Shown here: positions 54,335 through 63,234 of the stretch, piece after piece | How positions within the stretch are numbered: the stretch's first letter is position 1 | Layout: each line of letters begins with the position of its first letter | Assembly (NCBI GenBank): GCA_963705325.1 | Contig: OY970069.1 | Coordinates: forward strand, 3,844,001-3,908,000 | From: DATARH01 sp963705325 | Lineage (GTDB): Bacteria; Pseudomonadota; Alphaproteobacteria; ATCC43930; CGMCC-115725 | Length of the DNA: 64,000 nt | Direction of reading: 5' to 3' | The notes under the pieces: generated by a model | Database searches by the model: none | What the model saw: only the letters and a program-made list of their open reading frames with translations | What the model was told of the DNA's origin: nothing | Position numbers and translations under genes: made by a program

Positions 54335-55978
54335 CTAGGGATAGCGCGAGACGTCGGTCGCTTTCTCCGTGATGAATTCGAGCAGGGCCGGCTTGCCCTC
54401 CTTGGTGGCGGCGACGCCGCGCTTGATCGCTTCCTTGATCTGGCCCGGCTCGGTGACGCGCTCGCCGTAGCCGCCGAGCGCCTTCGCAAAATCGGCATAA
54501 TTGCCGCTGATGTCGGTCGAGCGGTACTTCTCGGTCGAGATCGGCATCACCTTCAACTCGATCGCCATCGAAAAATTATTCGACAGGATCGACAGGATCG
54601 GCAGCCGCTCGCGCACCGCGGTCTCGAAATCCATCCCGGTGAAGCCGATCGCCGCATCGCCCCAGAAATTGACGCAGAGTTTGTGGGGATTGGCGAGCTT
54701 CGCGCCCATCGCCAGACCGAGGCCGTAGCCGAGCTGCGTGGTCTTGCCCCAGCCGAGATAGGAAAGCGGCTTGTTGCTCTGCCAGAACGGCGAGATCTGG
54801 TCGCGCGGGCTGCCGGCGTCGTGGGTGATGATCGTGTTGTCGACGTCGACCGTATGCAGCAGGTCCCAGACCACGCGATAGGGCGAGATCGGCGCGGTGT
54901 CAGCGGTCAGGCGGTGCATCCACTTGGCGAGCCACTCCTCACGGTGGCCGCGGATTTCACGGCTCACGCCGGCGAGCCGGTCGCGCTGCTTGCCCTTGAG
55001 CCGGTCCTTGACCTCCTCAAGCACAGCGTCAAGCGTCAGCCCGGCGTCGCCGATCGCGGCGAGATCGACCGGCACATCCTTGTTGACGGCGTAAGGGTCG
55101 AGCGTCGCGTGGATGATCTTCTTGCCCTTGGGCATGCCGGTGCCGAAGCTGGTTCGCGTGAAGCTGCAGCCGATGCCGAAGATCGTGTCGGCATTTTGCA
55201 GGAAGTGCCAAAGATGCCCGCCGATGCCGATGCCGCCCGAGCCGAGCGACAGCGGGTGAGTCTCCGGAAACGAACTCTTGCCGCCCAGCGTCGTCATCAC
55301 CGGCGCTTCGAGCAGCTCGGCCAGCGCCTTGAGCTGCGGCCAGGCCTTGGCGTAGTGGACGCCCTGGCCGGCATGGATCACCGGCCGCTGCGCGGCGACC
55401 AGCGCCTCGGCGATCTTCGACACCGATTGCGGATCGGGACCGCTCTTCAGCCGCGGCGCCGCCTTGTATTCGGCGACCAGCGCGTCCGGAACCTCGTCGC
55501 GCAGAATGTCGGTCGGGAACTCGACCAGAACCGGACCGGGACGGCCGTTCCTGACCATCGTGAAGGCGCGCCGCAGCGCCTCGACCGTGGCGTCGGCGAC
55601 GGTCACCTGCTCGGACGACTTGGTGACATGGCGGAAGTTGAGCGCGGCGTTGAAGTTCGGGTGGACCTGGTTGATGTTGCGCGCATACCCCGCCGGCAGC
55701 ACCACCACCGGCGTGGAGTCGCCAAAGGATTGCGCAACGCCGCCAAACGCGTTCTCGGTGCCCGGTCCGTGTTGCATGACGAAGACGCCGACCTTATCGC
55801 CCGAAGTGGTCTTGGCGACCGCGTCGCACATATGCAGACCGATGCGCTCCTGCCGCACCATAATCGTGCGGATATTCTCCTCGGCCGCGCCCTCGATGAT
55901 CGGGTTGACCGGATAGCCGATCAGCCACTCGACCCCTTCCTGCTTGAGGATTTTGGCGATCGCGTTGATGACTTTCAT
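54335..55978 (-). CDS. Thiamine-diphosphate-requiring enzyme, acetolactate synthase-like
   Basis: A 547-residue three-domain ThDP enzyme of the acetolactate synthase/benzoylformate decarboxylase superfamily. The N-terminal PYR domain has the cofactor Glu in MVRQERIGLHMCDAVAK and FVMQHGPGTENAFGG; the PP domain has the ThDP/Mg motif GDAAIGFTGMDFETA ending in NN after about 25 residues (SILSNNFSM). It is not a true IlvB, which has a different C-terminus and a regulatory partner. Substrate unknown; the neighbours (cupin, small conserved protein) suggest a catabolic step on a 2-oxo acid. Confidence 0.82.
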   Translation of the reverse strand: MKVINAIAKILKQEGVEWLIGYPVNPIIEGAAEENIRTIMVRQERIGLHMCDAVAKTTSGDKVGVFVMQHGPGTENAFGGVAQSFGDSTPVVVLPAGYARNINQVHPNFNAALNFRHVTKSSEQVTVADATVEALRRAFTMVRNGRPGPVLVEFPTDILRDEVPDALVAEYKAAPRLKSGPDPQSVSKIAEALVAAQRPVIHAGQGVHYAKAWPQLKALAELLEAPVMTTLGGKSSFPETHPLSLGSGGIGIGGHLWHFLQNADTIFGIGCSFTRTSFGTGMPKGKKIIHATLDPYAVNKDVPVDLAAIGDAGLTLDAVLEEVKDRLKGKQRDRLAGVSREIRGHREEWLAKWMHRLTADTAPISPYRVVWDLLHTVDVDNTIITHDAGSPRDQISPFWQSNKPLSYLGWGKTTQLGYGLGLAMGAKLANPHKLCVNFWGDAAIGFTGMDFETAVRERLPILSILSNNFSMAIELKVMPISTEKYRSTDISGNYADFAKALGGYGERVTEPGQIKEAIKRGVAATKEGKPALLEFITEKATDVSRYP

Positions 55979-56091
55979 CGGATTCTCCCCGCGCTTGGCT
56001 GATCTGCAATTCGAGCGGCTAGCTTAGGACAACAAAGCGGGCGACGTATACCGCCTCGTCGCGCGAGGGAGACGCGGCCGAAGGGGAGGAA

Positions 56092-56973
56092 ATGGCGTTT
56101 CTGTTGCTGCCGGTAATTTGGTTCAGCTGGGGTGTGGCCTATCCGATAACCGGCATCGCGCTCGGTGGCTTTGATGTCCTGACCCTGCGAGTCCTGGTGC
56201 AAGCGCTCGGGGCAGCGACCCTAGCGGGACAAGGGATGCTGTCGGGCATTTCGTTTCGTGTCGAACGCGAAGCCTGGCCCGACCTCGTCATCACAGCGCT
56301 GCTCTACATGACGATCATGCCGCTCTGCATGACATTGGGCATGTATCTGATGAGTCCCGGCCGCACCTCCATGCTGATCTACACGATGCCGATCTGGGCG
56401 AGTCTGTTCGCGCGTCCTCTGCTCGGCGAGCGCTTCACGGCGCCGCGGCTCGTTGCGCTAACGCTCGGCGCCGCCGCTGTCGTCAGCATGGTATCGCAGG
56501 ATCTGTCGAGCCTGCGGAACGCGCCGCTCGGCGCGGCACTCGCCCTGGTCGCCGCGATGGCTTTCGGGCTCGGCACGGTCTGGCTCAAGCGCCGGCGCTG
56601 GCGCGCCAATTCATCGGCCGTGGCGTTCTGGCAGCTGGTGATAGGCCTCGTCCCGCTGATCCTCATCTGGCTGATCGTCAGTTTTCCGCCCGATCTCGCG
56701 TCCATCATGCCGGTGCATTGGCTGGCGTTGTTGTTCCTCGGCGTGATCTCGAACGGCGCCGCCTATTTCGCCTGGTTCCGGCTGGTGCGGGCTCTACCGG
56801 CTAGCGTCAGCGGAATCGGCTCGCTCGCCGTTCCTTGCGTCGGGGTTACGTCGAGCGCGTGGATCACCGGCGAGCGCCTTGGCGCCCACGATCTATTAGC
56901 GATGGCGCTGATTGGCGCCGCCCTGGCGACGATGCTGACCGAACAGTTGAGGCTTCGGCCCCGCTTAAGCTGA
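56092..56973 (+). CDS. EamA/DMT-family membrane transporter
   Basis: A 293-residue protein with ten hydrophobic segments arranged as two EamA halves (for example VIWFSWGVAYPITGIALGGF at the start and AYFAWFRLVRALPASVSGIGSL in the second half). Such proteins export amino acids or metabolites. ATG 56092 has GGGGAGGAA just upstream. It stands between two minus-strand groups. Confidence 0.85.
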   Translation: MAFLLLPVIWFSWGVAYPITGIALGGFDVLTLRVLVQALGAATLAGQGMLSGISFRVEREAWPDLVITALLYMTIMPLCMTLGMYLMSPGRTSMLIYTMPIWASLFARPLLGERFTAPRLVALTLGAAAVVSMVSQDLSSLRNAPLGAALALVAAMAFGLGTVWLKRRRWRANSSAVAFWQLVIGLVPLILIWLIVSFPPDLASIMPVHWLALLFLGVISNGAAYFAWFRLVRALPASVSGIGSLAVPCVGVTSSAWITGERLGAHDLLAMALIGAALATMLTEQLRLRPRLS

Positions 56974-56979
56974 GCGCAG

Positions 56980-57333
56980 CTAAAGATCGGTCGCAGTGTC
57001 TTCTCCGGGGAACGGAATCGCGTGACTCCAACCTGACCACTCACCCGGCCTCGGCTTGTTCGGAAAGCGGTCGTGCCGCCAGCAGATACTGGTGCCGTTG
57101 AGCGCGATGAAGGTCTTGCTCTCGTCCTTCTGCAGGACGAATTCCTGAGAGCTCACAAAATCCGGTCCGCGATCATCGCAGTTGGCGCCGCGCGTAATGA
57201 CGACTTGGACGTTAACGTGATTCCACTCGGTGTTGCGCAGGGTTATCTTTGACAAGTCGGCCGGCCGGGAGGTGCATGCCGCAAGGCAGAGCAAGAACGG
57301 AAGCCACGCTCGAAATCGCATTCGCCGGCTCAT
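56980..57333 (-). CDS. Small lipoprotein of unknown function
   Basis: A 117-residue protein with a lipoprotein signal: basic start, LPFLLCLAAC with a lipobox LAAC, Cys followed by TSRP. The mature part has two Cys in ANCDDRG and SICWRHDRFPN that may form a disulfide. I recall similar small NCD...CWRRD secreted proteins in Rhodospirillales but no function. ATG 57333 or 57321. It lies 13 bases after the TauD-type gene on the same strand. Confidence 0.6.
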   Translation of the reverse strand: MSRRMRFRAWLPFLLCLAACTSRPADLSKITLRNTEWNHVNVQVVITRGANCDDRGPDFVSSQEFVLQKDESKTFIALNGTSICWRHDRFPNKPRPGEWSGWSHAIPFPGEDTATDL

Positions 57334-57346
57334 CGTCCGACAGCCG

Positions 57347-58216
57347 TCAATAAGGCCTATCACCCTTGATCTGGGTGCGGTGCATGACGCGCCGCGCGGC
57401 CGGATCAAAGGCGTCGCGGCGATGCATGACGCAGCGATTGTCCCAGAGGATAAGGTCACCCACCCGCCATTGCTGATACCAGGTGAGCTCGTCCTTGGTC
57501 GCGTGCTCCCAGAGCGCGTCGAGCAGGGCCTCGCTATCGGCGAGCGACAGGCCGGGGACATAGGCATTGCGGCGGCGGCCGAGGAACAGCGCCTTGCGGC
57601 CAGTCGCGGGGTGAGTGCGGACGATCGGATGTCGCGCGCCCACCGTCTGCGACGCATCGGGCGCGTCGGCATAGCCGCGCCGCAGCTCGCCGGCGCTGTT
57701 GCGGCTGGCATCGTGGACGCAGACCTTGCCCTCGACCGCCGCGCGCAGTTCGACCGGCAGGGTTTCGAGCGCTAGGTACATGTTGCAGAACCCGGTATCG
57801 CCACCAGATTCGGGGGCCTCAAGCGAGTAGAGGGCCGACGCCATCGGCGGCTCGGCGATGTAGGACATGTCGGTGTGCCACAGCGCTTCGTAGGCGCCGA
57901 GCTGCCCGATCGCCTGCCCGTTCTCGACCACGTTCGAGACGACCATGATGTATTCCCGGCCCTCGGGAGCATCATTGGTTGCGGCTACAGGCGCCCAATC
58001 GAGCTCGCCGAATTGGCGGCTGAAGCGCATCAGATCGTCATCGGATAGGCGCTGGCCGCGGAAACGCAGGACGAGATGGTTGCCCCAAGCCTGCTTGATC
58101 GCCGTCATCGTTTCCGGCGACACCGGTCCGGCGAGATCGACACCCTCGATGTCTGCGCCGAGCGCCGCTCCAGTCGGCCGCACGCGCACCGCCTGCTTTT
58201 CGATCACCGCCGCCAT
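57347..58216 (-). CDS. TauD/TfdA-family Fe(II)/2-oxoglutarate dioxygenase
   Basis: A 289-residue dioxygenase from ATG 58216 (GGGAGGAAG 4-5 bases upstream). The iron facial triad is HTD in LWHTDMSYIAEPP and the distal His in RRVMHRTQIKG, with the 2-oxoglutarate Arg a few residues on. The N-terminus VRPTGAALGADIEGVDLAGP is typical. Members act on taurine, alkyl sulfates or 2,4-D-like substrates; the substrate is not predictable. Confidence 0.88.
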   Translation of the reverse strand: MAAVIEKQAVRVRPTGAALGADIEGVDLAGPVSPETMTAIKQAWGNHLVLRFRGQRLSDDDLMRFSRQFGELDWAPVAATNDAPEGREYIMVVSNVVENGQAIGQLGAYEALWHTDMSYIAEPPMASALYSLEAPESGGDTGFCNMYLALETLPVELRAAVEGKVCVHDASRNSAGELRRGYADAPDASQTVGARHPIVRTHPATGRKALFLGRRRNAYVPGLSLADSEALLDALWEHATKDELTWYQQWRVGDLILWDNRCVMHRRDAFDPAARRVMHRTQIKGDRPY

Positions 58217-58281
58217 CGGCTTCCTCCCGTATCGCGCCTCCGGGAATGTGCCGCGTCGCGCGGCGATACGCAAATGCGATG

Positions 58282-58839
58282 TCACCGACGCAGGCGCGGC
58301 GGCAGCATCGCGTTCAGCACATCGTCGCGGCGGATGAAATGGTGGAACAATGCCGCCGCGGCGTGCAGCCCGATCAGGGACAGCAACGCATAGGCGAGGA
58401 AACTGTGAATGCCGCCGAGTTGGATTCCTAGCGGCTTATTTTTGGCAATCAGCGCGGGAATCTCGAACAGGAAGAATGGCCTGGCGCGAAGCCCATAGGC
58501 GTTCGTGTACAAGAGGCCGACAAGCGGTTGGGCCACCAGCAGCAGATAGATCAGCCCTTCGACGGTGCGCGCGGCGAGTTTTTCCACCGCCCGCATATCC
58601 TCCGGCAGATCGGGGACACGCACGCGCCATCGCCACACGAGACGAAAAACCGTCAGCGCCGCCACGGTCAATCCAAGCGAGCGGTGAATTTGGAGAACCG
58701 GGTTGACGTATGATCCGACGATCTCCGGATCGTCGATCCATACGGCGGCAAAGGCGGCGGCAACGAGCGCTAATGTCAGCCAATGGACGATGCGCATGAC
58801 TCGGTCGTAGCTGGCCGGCGAAACTGTATGCGTGGTCAT
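58282..58839 (-). CDS. Cytochrome b561-family membrane protein
   Basis: A 185-residue di-haem cytochrome b561 with four transmembrane helices. Candidate haem His residues: MRIVHWLTLALV, QIHRSLGLT, GIHSFLAYALL and GLHAAAALFHHFI. ATG 58839 follows GGAGGAGTGG. These proteins pass electrons from quinol, sometimes to superoxide or periplasmic acceptors. It overlaps nothing and is divergent from ilvD by about 120 bases. Confidence 0.88.
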   Translation of the reverse strand: MTTHTVSPASYDRVMRIVHWLTLALVAAAFAAVWIDDPEIVGSYVNPVLQIHRSLGLTVAALTVFRLVWRWRVRVPDLPEDMRAVEKLAARTVEGLIYLLLVAQPLVGLLYTNAYGLRARPFFLFEIPALIAKNKPLGIQLGGIHSFLAYALLSLIGLHAAAALFHHFIRRDDVLNAMLPPRLRR

Positions 58840-58959
58840 CCACTCCTCCGCTTCGACTCTGCAATGACCGGACTCCGCGGACGAATATTCGCGAACCCAG
58901 CATTGATCGTGCCCGATGCCACCGTTAGGTTGCCGACAAACGCCTGGAGGAGATCGAGT

Positions 58960-60696
58960 ATGCCCGACGATATCCGCAGACCCGTGGTGGACAAATCGCA
59001 TATGCCGAGCCGGCACGTCACCGTCGGGCCGGAGCGCGCGCCGCATCGCGCCTTTCTCTATTCGATGGGGCTCTCCGAAGAGCAGATCAATCAGCCGCTG
59101 GTCGGCGTCGCGACCACATGGAACGAGGCGGCGCCGTGCAACATCGCCCTCGCGCGCCAGGCGCAGGCCGCGAAGAAGGGCGTCGCCGCGGCGCATGGAA
59201 CCCCGCGCGAGTTCACCACGATCACCGTCACCGACGGCATCGCGATGGGGCATGCCGGAATGAAGGCGTCGCTGATCAGCCGCGAGGTCATCGCCGACTC
59301 GGTCGAGCTGACGATGCGCGGCCATTGCTACGACGCGCTGGTCGGCCTCGCCGGCTGCGACAAATCGCTACCGGGCATGATGATGGCGATGGTCCGGCTC
59401 AACGTACCGAGCGTGTTCATGTATGGCGGCTCGATCATGCCGGGCCGGTTCCGCGGCCACGATGTGACGATCGGCGACGTCTACGAGTGGGTCGGCAAGC
59501 ACAGCATCCACGCCGCCACCGACGAGGATTTGCACGAGCTGGAATGCGTCGCCTGCCCGTCGTCGGGATCATGCGGCGGGCTCTTTACCGCCAACACGAT
59601 GGCCTGCGTCTCCGAAGCGATCGGGCTGGCGTTGCCCGGCTCAGCCGGCGCGCCGGCACCCTACGATTCCCGAGATGCCTACGCCGAGGCATCGGGACAG
59701 ACGGTGATGGAGTGCCTGCGACTCAACCTACGGCCGCGCGACATCGTCACCCGCAAGTCGCTGGAGAATGCAGCCGCGGTGGTCGCGGCCGCCGGCGGCT
59801 CGACCAATTCCGGGCTGCACCTGCCGGCGATCGCCCACGAATGCGGCATCGATTTCGACCTGCACGAGGTCGGCAAGATCTACGCGCGTACACCGTATAT
59901 CGGCAATCTCAAGCCAGGCGGCGAGTACGTTATGAAGGATCTCTACGATATCGGCGGCGTCCCGGTGCTGATGAAGGCGCTGCTCGACGGCGGCTATCTG
60001 CACGGCGACTGCATCACCGTCACCGGCAAGACCATCGCCGAGAACCTCAAAGATGTTGTGTTCCCCGGCGGACAGAATGTGATCCGTCCGACCTCCAACC
60101 CGTTCTCGCCGACGGGCGGCGTCGTCGTGCTCAAGGGCAATCTCGCGCCGCAAGGGGCGATCGTGAAAGTCGCTGGCATGGAGCGGCTGCAGTTCACCGG
60201 CCCGGCGCTCTGCTTCGATTGCGAGGAGGACGCGTTCGCCGCCGTCTCTAACCGCACCTACAAGGAAGGCGACGTCATCATCATCCGCTATGAGGGACCG
60301 AAGGGGGGGCCAGGCATGCGCGAGATGCTGTCGACAACCGGCGCGCTGGTCGGCCAGGGGATGGGCGAGAAGGTGGCGCTAATCACCGACGGCCGGTTTT
60401 CGGGCGCGAGCCACGGCTTCTGCATCGGCCATGTCGGACCGGAAGCGGCAGTGGGCGGGCCGATCGGCCTTCTGAAAGACGGCGACATGATCACGATCGA
60501 TGCGGTCAAGGGTACGATCGATGTCGCGCTCTCCGACGCCGAACTGGCGGCGCGCAAGGCCGCGTGGACCGCGCGCAAGCACGACTACCAATCGGGCACG
60601 CTATGGAAATACGCGCAGACCGTCGGCGACGCCGAGAAGGGCGCGGTCACCCATCCCGGCGGCAAGGCCGAAACGCATGTCTATGCAGATATCTGA
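58960..60696 (+). CDS. ilvD: Dihydroxy-acid dehydratase
   Basis: Fourth step of branched-chain amino acid synthesis. ATG 58960 has GGAGGAG about 7 bases upstream and gives 578 residues. Iron-sulfur Cys lie in APCNIALA, GCDKSLPGMMMAMVRLN and SSGSCGGLFTANTM; C-terminal GRFSGASHGFCIGHVGPEA closes the active site. The in-frame extension to 58783 crosses the divergent promoter region and is not used. ilvD and other sugar-acid dehydratases are similar; length and motifs favour ilvD. Confidence 0.92.
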   Translation: MPDDIRRPVVDKSHMPSRHVTVGPERAPHRAFLYSMGLSEEQINQPLVGVATTWNEAAPCNIALARQAQAAKKGVAAAHGTPREFTTITVTDGIAMGHAGMKASLISREVIADSVELTMRGHCYDALVGLAGCDKSLPGMMMAMVRLNVPSVFMYGGSIMPGRFRGHDVTIGDVYEWVGKHSIHAATDEDLHELECVACPSSGSCGGLFTANTMACVSEAIGLALPGSAGAPAPYDSRDAYAEASGQTVMECLRLNLRPRDIVTRKSLENAAAVVAAAGGSTNSGLHLPAIAHECGIDFDLHEVGKIYARTPYIGNLKPGGEYVMKDLYDIGGVPVLMKALLDGGYLHGDCITVTGKTIAENLKDVVFPGGQNVIRPTSNPFSPTGGVVVLKGNLAPQGAIVKVAGMERLQFTGPALCFDCEEDAFAAVSNRTYKEGDVIIIRYEGPKGGPGMREMLSTTGALVGQGMGEKVALITDGRFSGASHGFCIGHVGPEAAVGGPIGLLKDGDMITIDAVKGTIDVALSDAELAARKAAWTARKHDYQSGTLWKYAQTVGDAEKGAVTHPGGKAETHVYADI

Positions 60697-60724
60697 GACG
60701 CGTCCGGCGGCGTAGCGCCGTCGC

Positions 60725-61126
60725 GTGCTCACCTATCTTTGGGTTGCCCTCGGCGGCGCGCTCGGCAGCGTCGTACGGTATTGGATGACCAATGCCGTCG
60801 CCGCGCTCACCGGGCCGCGCTTCCCGTGGGGCACAATCGCGATCAACATCATTGGCTCGTTCATCATCGGCTTCGCGGCGTTCCTGACGACGCCTGTCGG
60901 GCGGGTGCCGATCTCCTTCGATATCCGCGCCTTCATCCTGGTCGGGATCTGCGGCGGTTACACGACCTTCTCGGCGTTCAGCCTGCAGACGCTCGAGTTG
61001 GTGCGGTCCGGGCACTGGCTCGAGGCAGGCGGCAACGTCATGCTTTCGGTCGTCGCCTGCCTGCTCGCGGTCTGGGCGGGTTACGCGCTGGGCACGCTAC
61101 TCGGCGCCGCGCCAACGCAAGAGTAG
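60725..61126 (+). CDS. crcB: Fluoride channel CrcB (Fluc)
   Basis: A 133-residue protein with four transmembrane helices that exports fluoride as a dual-topology dimer. Signatures: ALGGALGSVVRYWM, FPWGTIAINIIGSFIIGF (with the conserved Asn), and GGYTTFSAFSLQTLEL, the fluoride-pore TTFSxF motif. GTG at 60725. I looked for a fluoride riboswitch upstream and do not see one in the 28 bases after ilvD. Confidence 0.93.
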   Translation: MLTYLWVALGGALGSVVRYWMTNAVAALTGPRFPWGTIAINIIGSFIIGFAAFLTTPVGRVPISFDIRAFILVGICGGYTTFSAFSLQTLELVRSGHWLEAGGNVMLSVVACLLAVWAGYALGTLLGAAPTQE

Positions 61127-61136
61127 CGCCGTCTTA

Positions 61137-62150
61137 TCACTCGAAAGCCGGCATCACCTCCCGCGCGAAGGTGCGCAGATGCTCGCGCGAGCCGGCAAAG
61201 TCGATGACCATAATGTACTCGACCCCGCCTTCCTGCAGCCGCTTGACGCGGCGGATGATCTCATCCGGGCGGCCGATCAGCGCGTCGCGCTCGGTCAGCT
61301 CATGCCTCTCGGGCTGCGACAGCCGCTTGCGCGGCCTGCCCAAAGTCGGCGAGTCGCCGGTCGGCGACAGCGATAATTGCTCGACTTGGGCCATGAACTT
61401 GGCCCGCAACTCGCGCGCTGCCTCGCGCTCGCTGTCGTTCATCGCGATATGCAGCGCGCGGGTCAGACCGACCATCGAGGAGTCGTAGACCCGCCCCTGT
61501 TCCTCGACCGCACGGCGATAAATCGAGACGCCTTCGGCCACGGTCTCCGGCCCGCCGCCCTGGCCGAGCAGCAAATTGTAGCCCTGCTGGGCGGCGAAGC
61601 GGATCGAGTTGGGACTGGCCGCGCCGACCCAGAACGGCGGGTGCGGCTTCTGCACCGGAGCCGGCTCGATGACGACGTCGTCGTAATGCCAATACTTGCC
61701 GTGGTGCGAGAAGCGGCCCTCGCTGGTCCACGCCTTGCGCAGGAACTCAACCGTTTCCTGATAGCGTTCCTCAGCCTCCTGCATCGGGATGCAGAAGCCG
61801 TGAAACTCGCCCCAGCGATACCCCTTGCCGATGCCGAAATCGAAACGGCCGTTGGAAAGGAGATCCAAGGTCGCCGCCTGCTCGGCGAGCAGCGCCGGGT
61901 TGTGCCACGGCAGCACCAAGACCGCCGTGCCAAGCCGCATGGTCGAGGTCTTGGCCGCGAGGTAGGTGAGGAAATTGATCGTCGCCGAAACCTGACCGAA
62001 CCCGGTGAAATGGTGTTCGACCAGGAAGACGCTATGGAAGCCGAGCTGTTCGGCTTCGCAGATGTAGTCGATGTAATCCGTGTAAATGCGGCTGTCGCTC
62101 GCCTGCTCGCCGGCATCGGTGCGCGCACCCCCGAACAACCCAAACTTCAT
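61137..62150 (-). CDS. LLM-class flavin-dependent oxidoreductase
   Basis: A 337-residue bacterial luciferase-like barrel, FMN/F420-type monooxygenase. The N-terminus MKFGLFGGART and segments EAEQLGFHSVFLVEHHFTGFGQ, LGTAVLVLPWHNPALLAEQAATLD and GIGKGYRWGEF are typical; the C-terminus includes LIGRPDEIIRRVKRLQEGGVEYIMV. Substrate unknown. It converges on crcB. Confidence 0.9.
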   Translation of the reverse strand: MKFGLFGGARTDAGEQASDSRIYTDYIDYICEAEQLGFHSVFLVEHHFTGFGQVSATINFLTYLAAKTSTMRLGTAVLVLPWHNPALLAEQAATLDLLSNGRFDFGIGKGYRWGEFHGFCIPMQEAEERYQETVEFLRKAWTSEGRFSHHGKYWHYDDVVIEPAPVQKPHPPFWVGAASPNSIRFAAQQGYNLLLGQGGGPETVAEGVSIYRRAVEEQGRVYDSSMVGLTRALHIAMNDSEREAARELRAKFMAQVEQLSLSPTGDSPTLGRPRKRLSQPERHELTERDALIGRPDEIIRRVKRLQEGGVEYIMVIDFAGSREHLRTFAREVMPAFE

Positions 62151-62240
62151 TCCCAGACCCTCCAGATGGCAGCGCCGGCACCGTTATGCCTATGATCCTT
62201 AATCAGCGGCGGCAACCAAGACAACCGGAGAACGTCACCG

Positions 62241-63230
62241 ATGAAGGCAATCCTGCTGCGCAGGCCAGGTGGCCCGGAAGCGCTCGAATACGGCGACGTG
62301 CCACGGCCCGTGCCACGCGAGAACGAGGTGCTGGTCCAGGCCGACACGATCGGCGTCAGCATGCCGGAGGTGCTGGTGCGCCGCGGCACCTACGCCTGGA
62401 TGCCGCCGCTGCCGGCGATCCCCGGCATCGAGATGAGCGGCACGATCGTCGAGCGCGGCGCCGGCGTCACGGACAGGGAGATCGGAGAACAGGTCTTCGT
62501 CAGCGCCCGCGATTTGCCGGTACGGGCGGGCTGCTATGCCGAATATATCGCGGTGCTGAGCGCCGCGGCGCAGGCGCTTCCGCCGCACTGCGACCTCGAA
62601 GCGGCGGCCTGCCTGTCGAACTATCACGTTGCCTATCACGTGCTGCACAGCGCGGCCCGGGGCGTCGAAGCCAAGACCGTGCTGGTGCATACCGCCGCCG
62701 GCGGCGTGGGCAGTGCGGCGGTACAGCTGGCGCTGATCGCCGGCATGCAGGTGATCGGCGTCACCGGGTCGGAGGCGAAGCGCCGCGCCGTGTTGTCCAT
62801 CGGCGCGCACCATGCGGTCAACTATCGTACCGAGGACATCGCCGCCCGGGTGAGCGAAGCGACACGCGGACAGGGCGTCGACCTCGTCCTCGACCCGATT
62901 GGCGGCAAGGGGTTCGGGCGCAATTTTGCGCTGCTGGCGCCGCTAGGACTGGTCGTGTCCTACGGGCGGCTCGCCGGGCCGCCCGAGGACGTTATCGAGG
63001 CCATGCGCGAGCACGGCGCGAAGAGCCCGGCGGTACGGTTCTTCACGATCCACAGCTTCGATAACCGGCCAGACATCCGCAAAGCCGCCGGGGAGACCCT
63101 CATCGGCCATCTGGCGGCGGGCCGCATCGAGCCGCTGATCCACGACCGCCTGCCGCTCGCCGAAGCTGGCCGGGCTCAGGCCATGCTGGAGAGCGGAAAA
63201 GTCATCGGCAAGCTGCTGCTGAAACCGTGA
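62241..63230 (+). CDS. Zinc-independent quinone oxidoreductase (MDR superfamily)
   Basis: A 329-residue NADPH:quinone reductase-like enzyme. N-terminal GroES-like fold (MKAILLRRPGGPEALEYGDVPRP, PAIPGIEMSGTIVE), then the NADPH-binding VLVHTAAGGVGSAAVQLALIAGMQVIGVTGSEAK (AxxGGVG loop within). No catalytic or structural zinc Cys. ATG 62241 has GGAGAACG 5-6 bases upstream. Confidence 0.9.
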   Translation: MKAILLRRPGGPEALEYGDVPRPVPRENEVLVQADTIGVSMPEVLVRRGTYAWMPPLPAIPGIEMSGTIVERGAGVTDREIGEQVFVSARDLPVRAGCYAEYIAVLSAAAQALPPHCDLEAAACLSNYHVAYHVLHSAARGVEAKTVLVHTAAGGVGSAAVQLALIAGMQVIGVTGSEAKRRAVLSIGAHHAVNYRTEDIAARVSEATRGQGVDLVLDPIGGKGFGRNFALLAPLGLVVSYGRLAGPPEDVIEAMREHGAKSPAVRFFTIHSFDNRPDIRKAAGETLIGHLAAGRIEPLIHDRLPLAEAGRAQAMLESGKVIGKLLLKP

Positions 63231-63234
63231 CCGG

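Noticed and set aside
60697..60724. Fluoride riboswitch before crcB
   Set aside because: Only 28 bases separate ilvD and crcB and the conserved crcB-motif core is not present.
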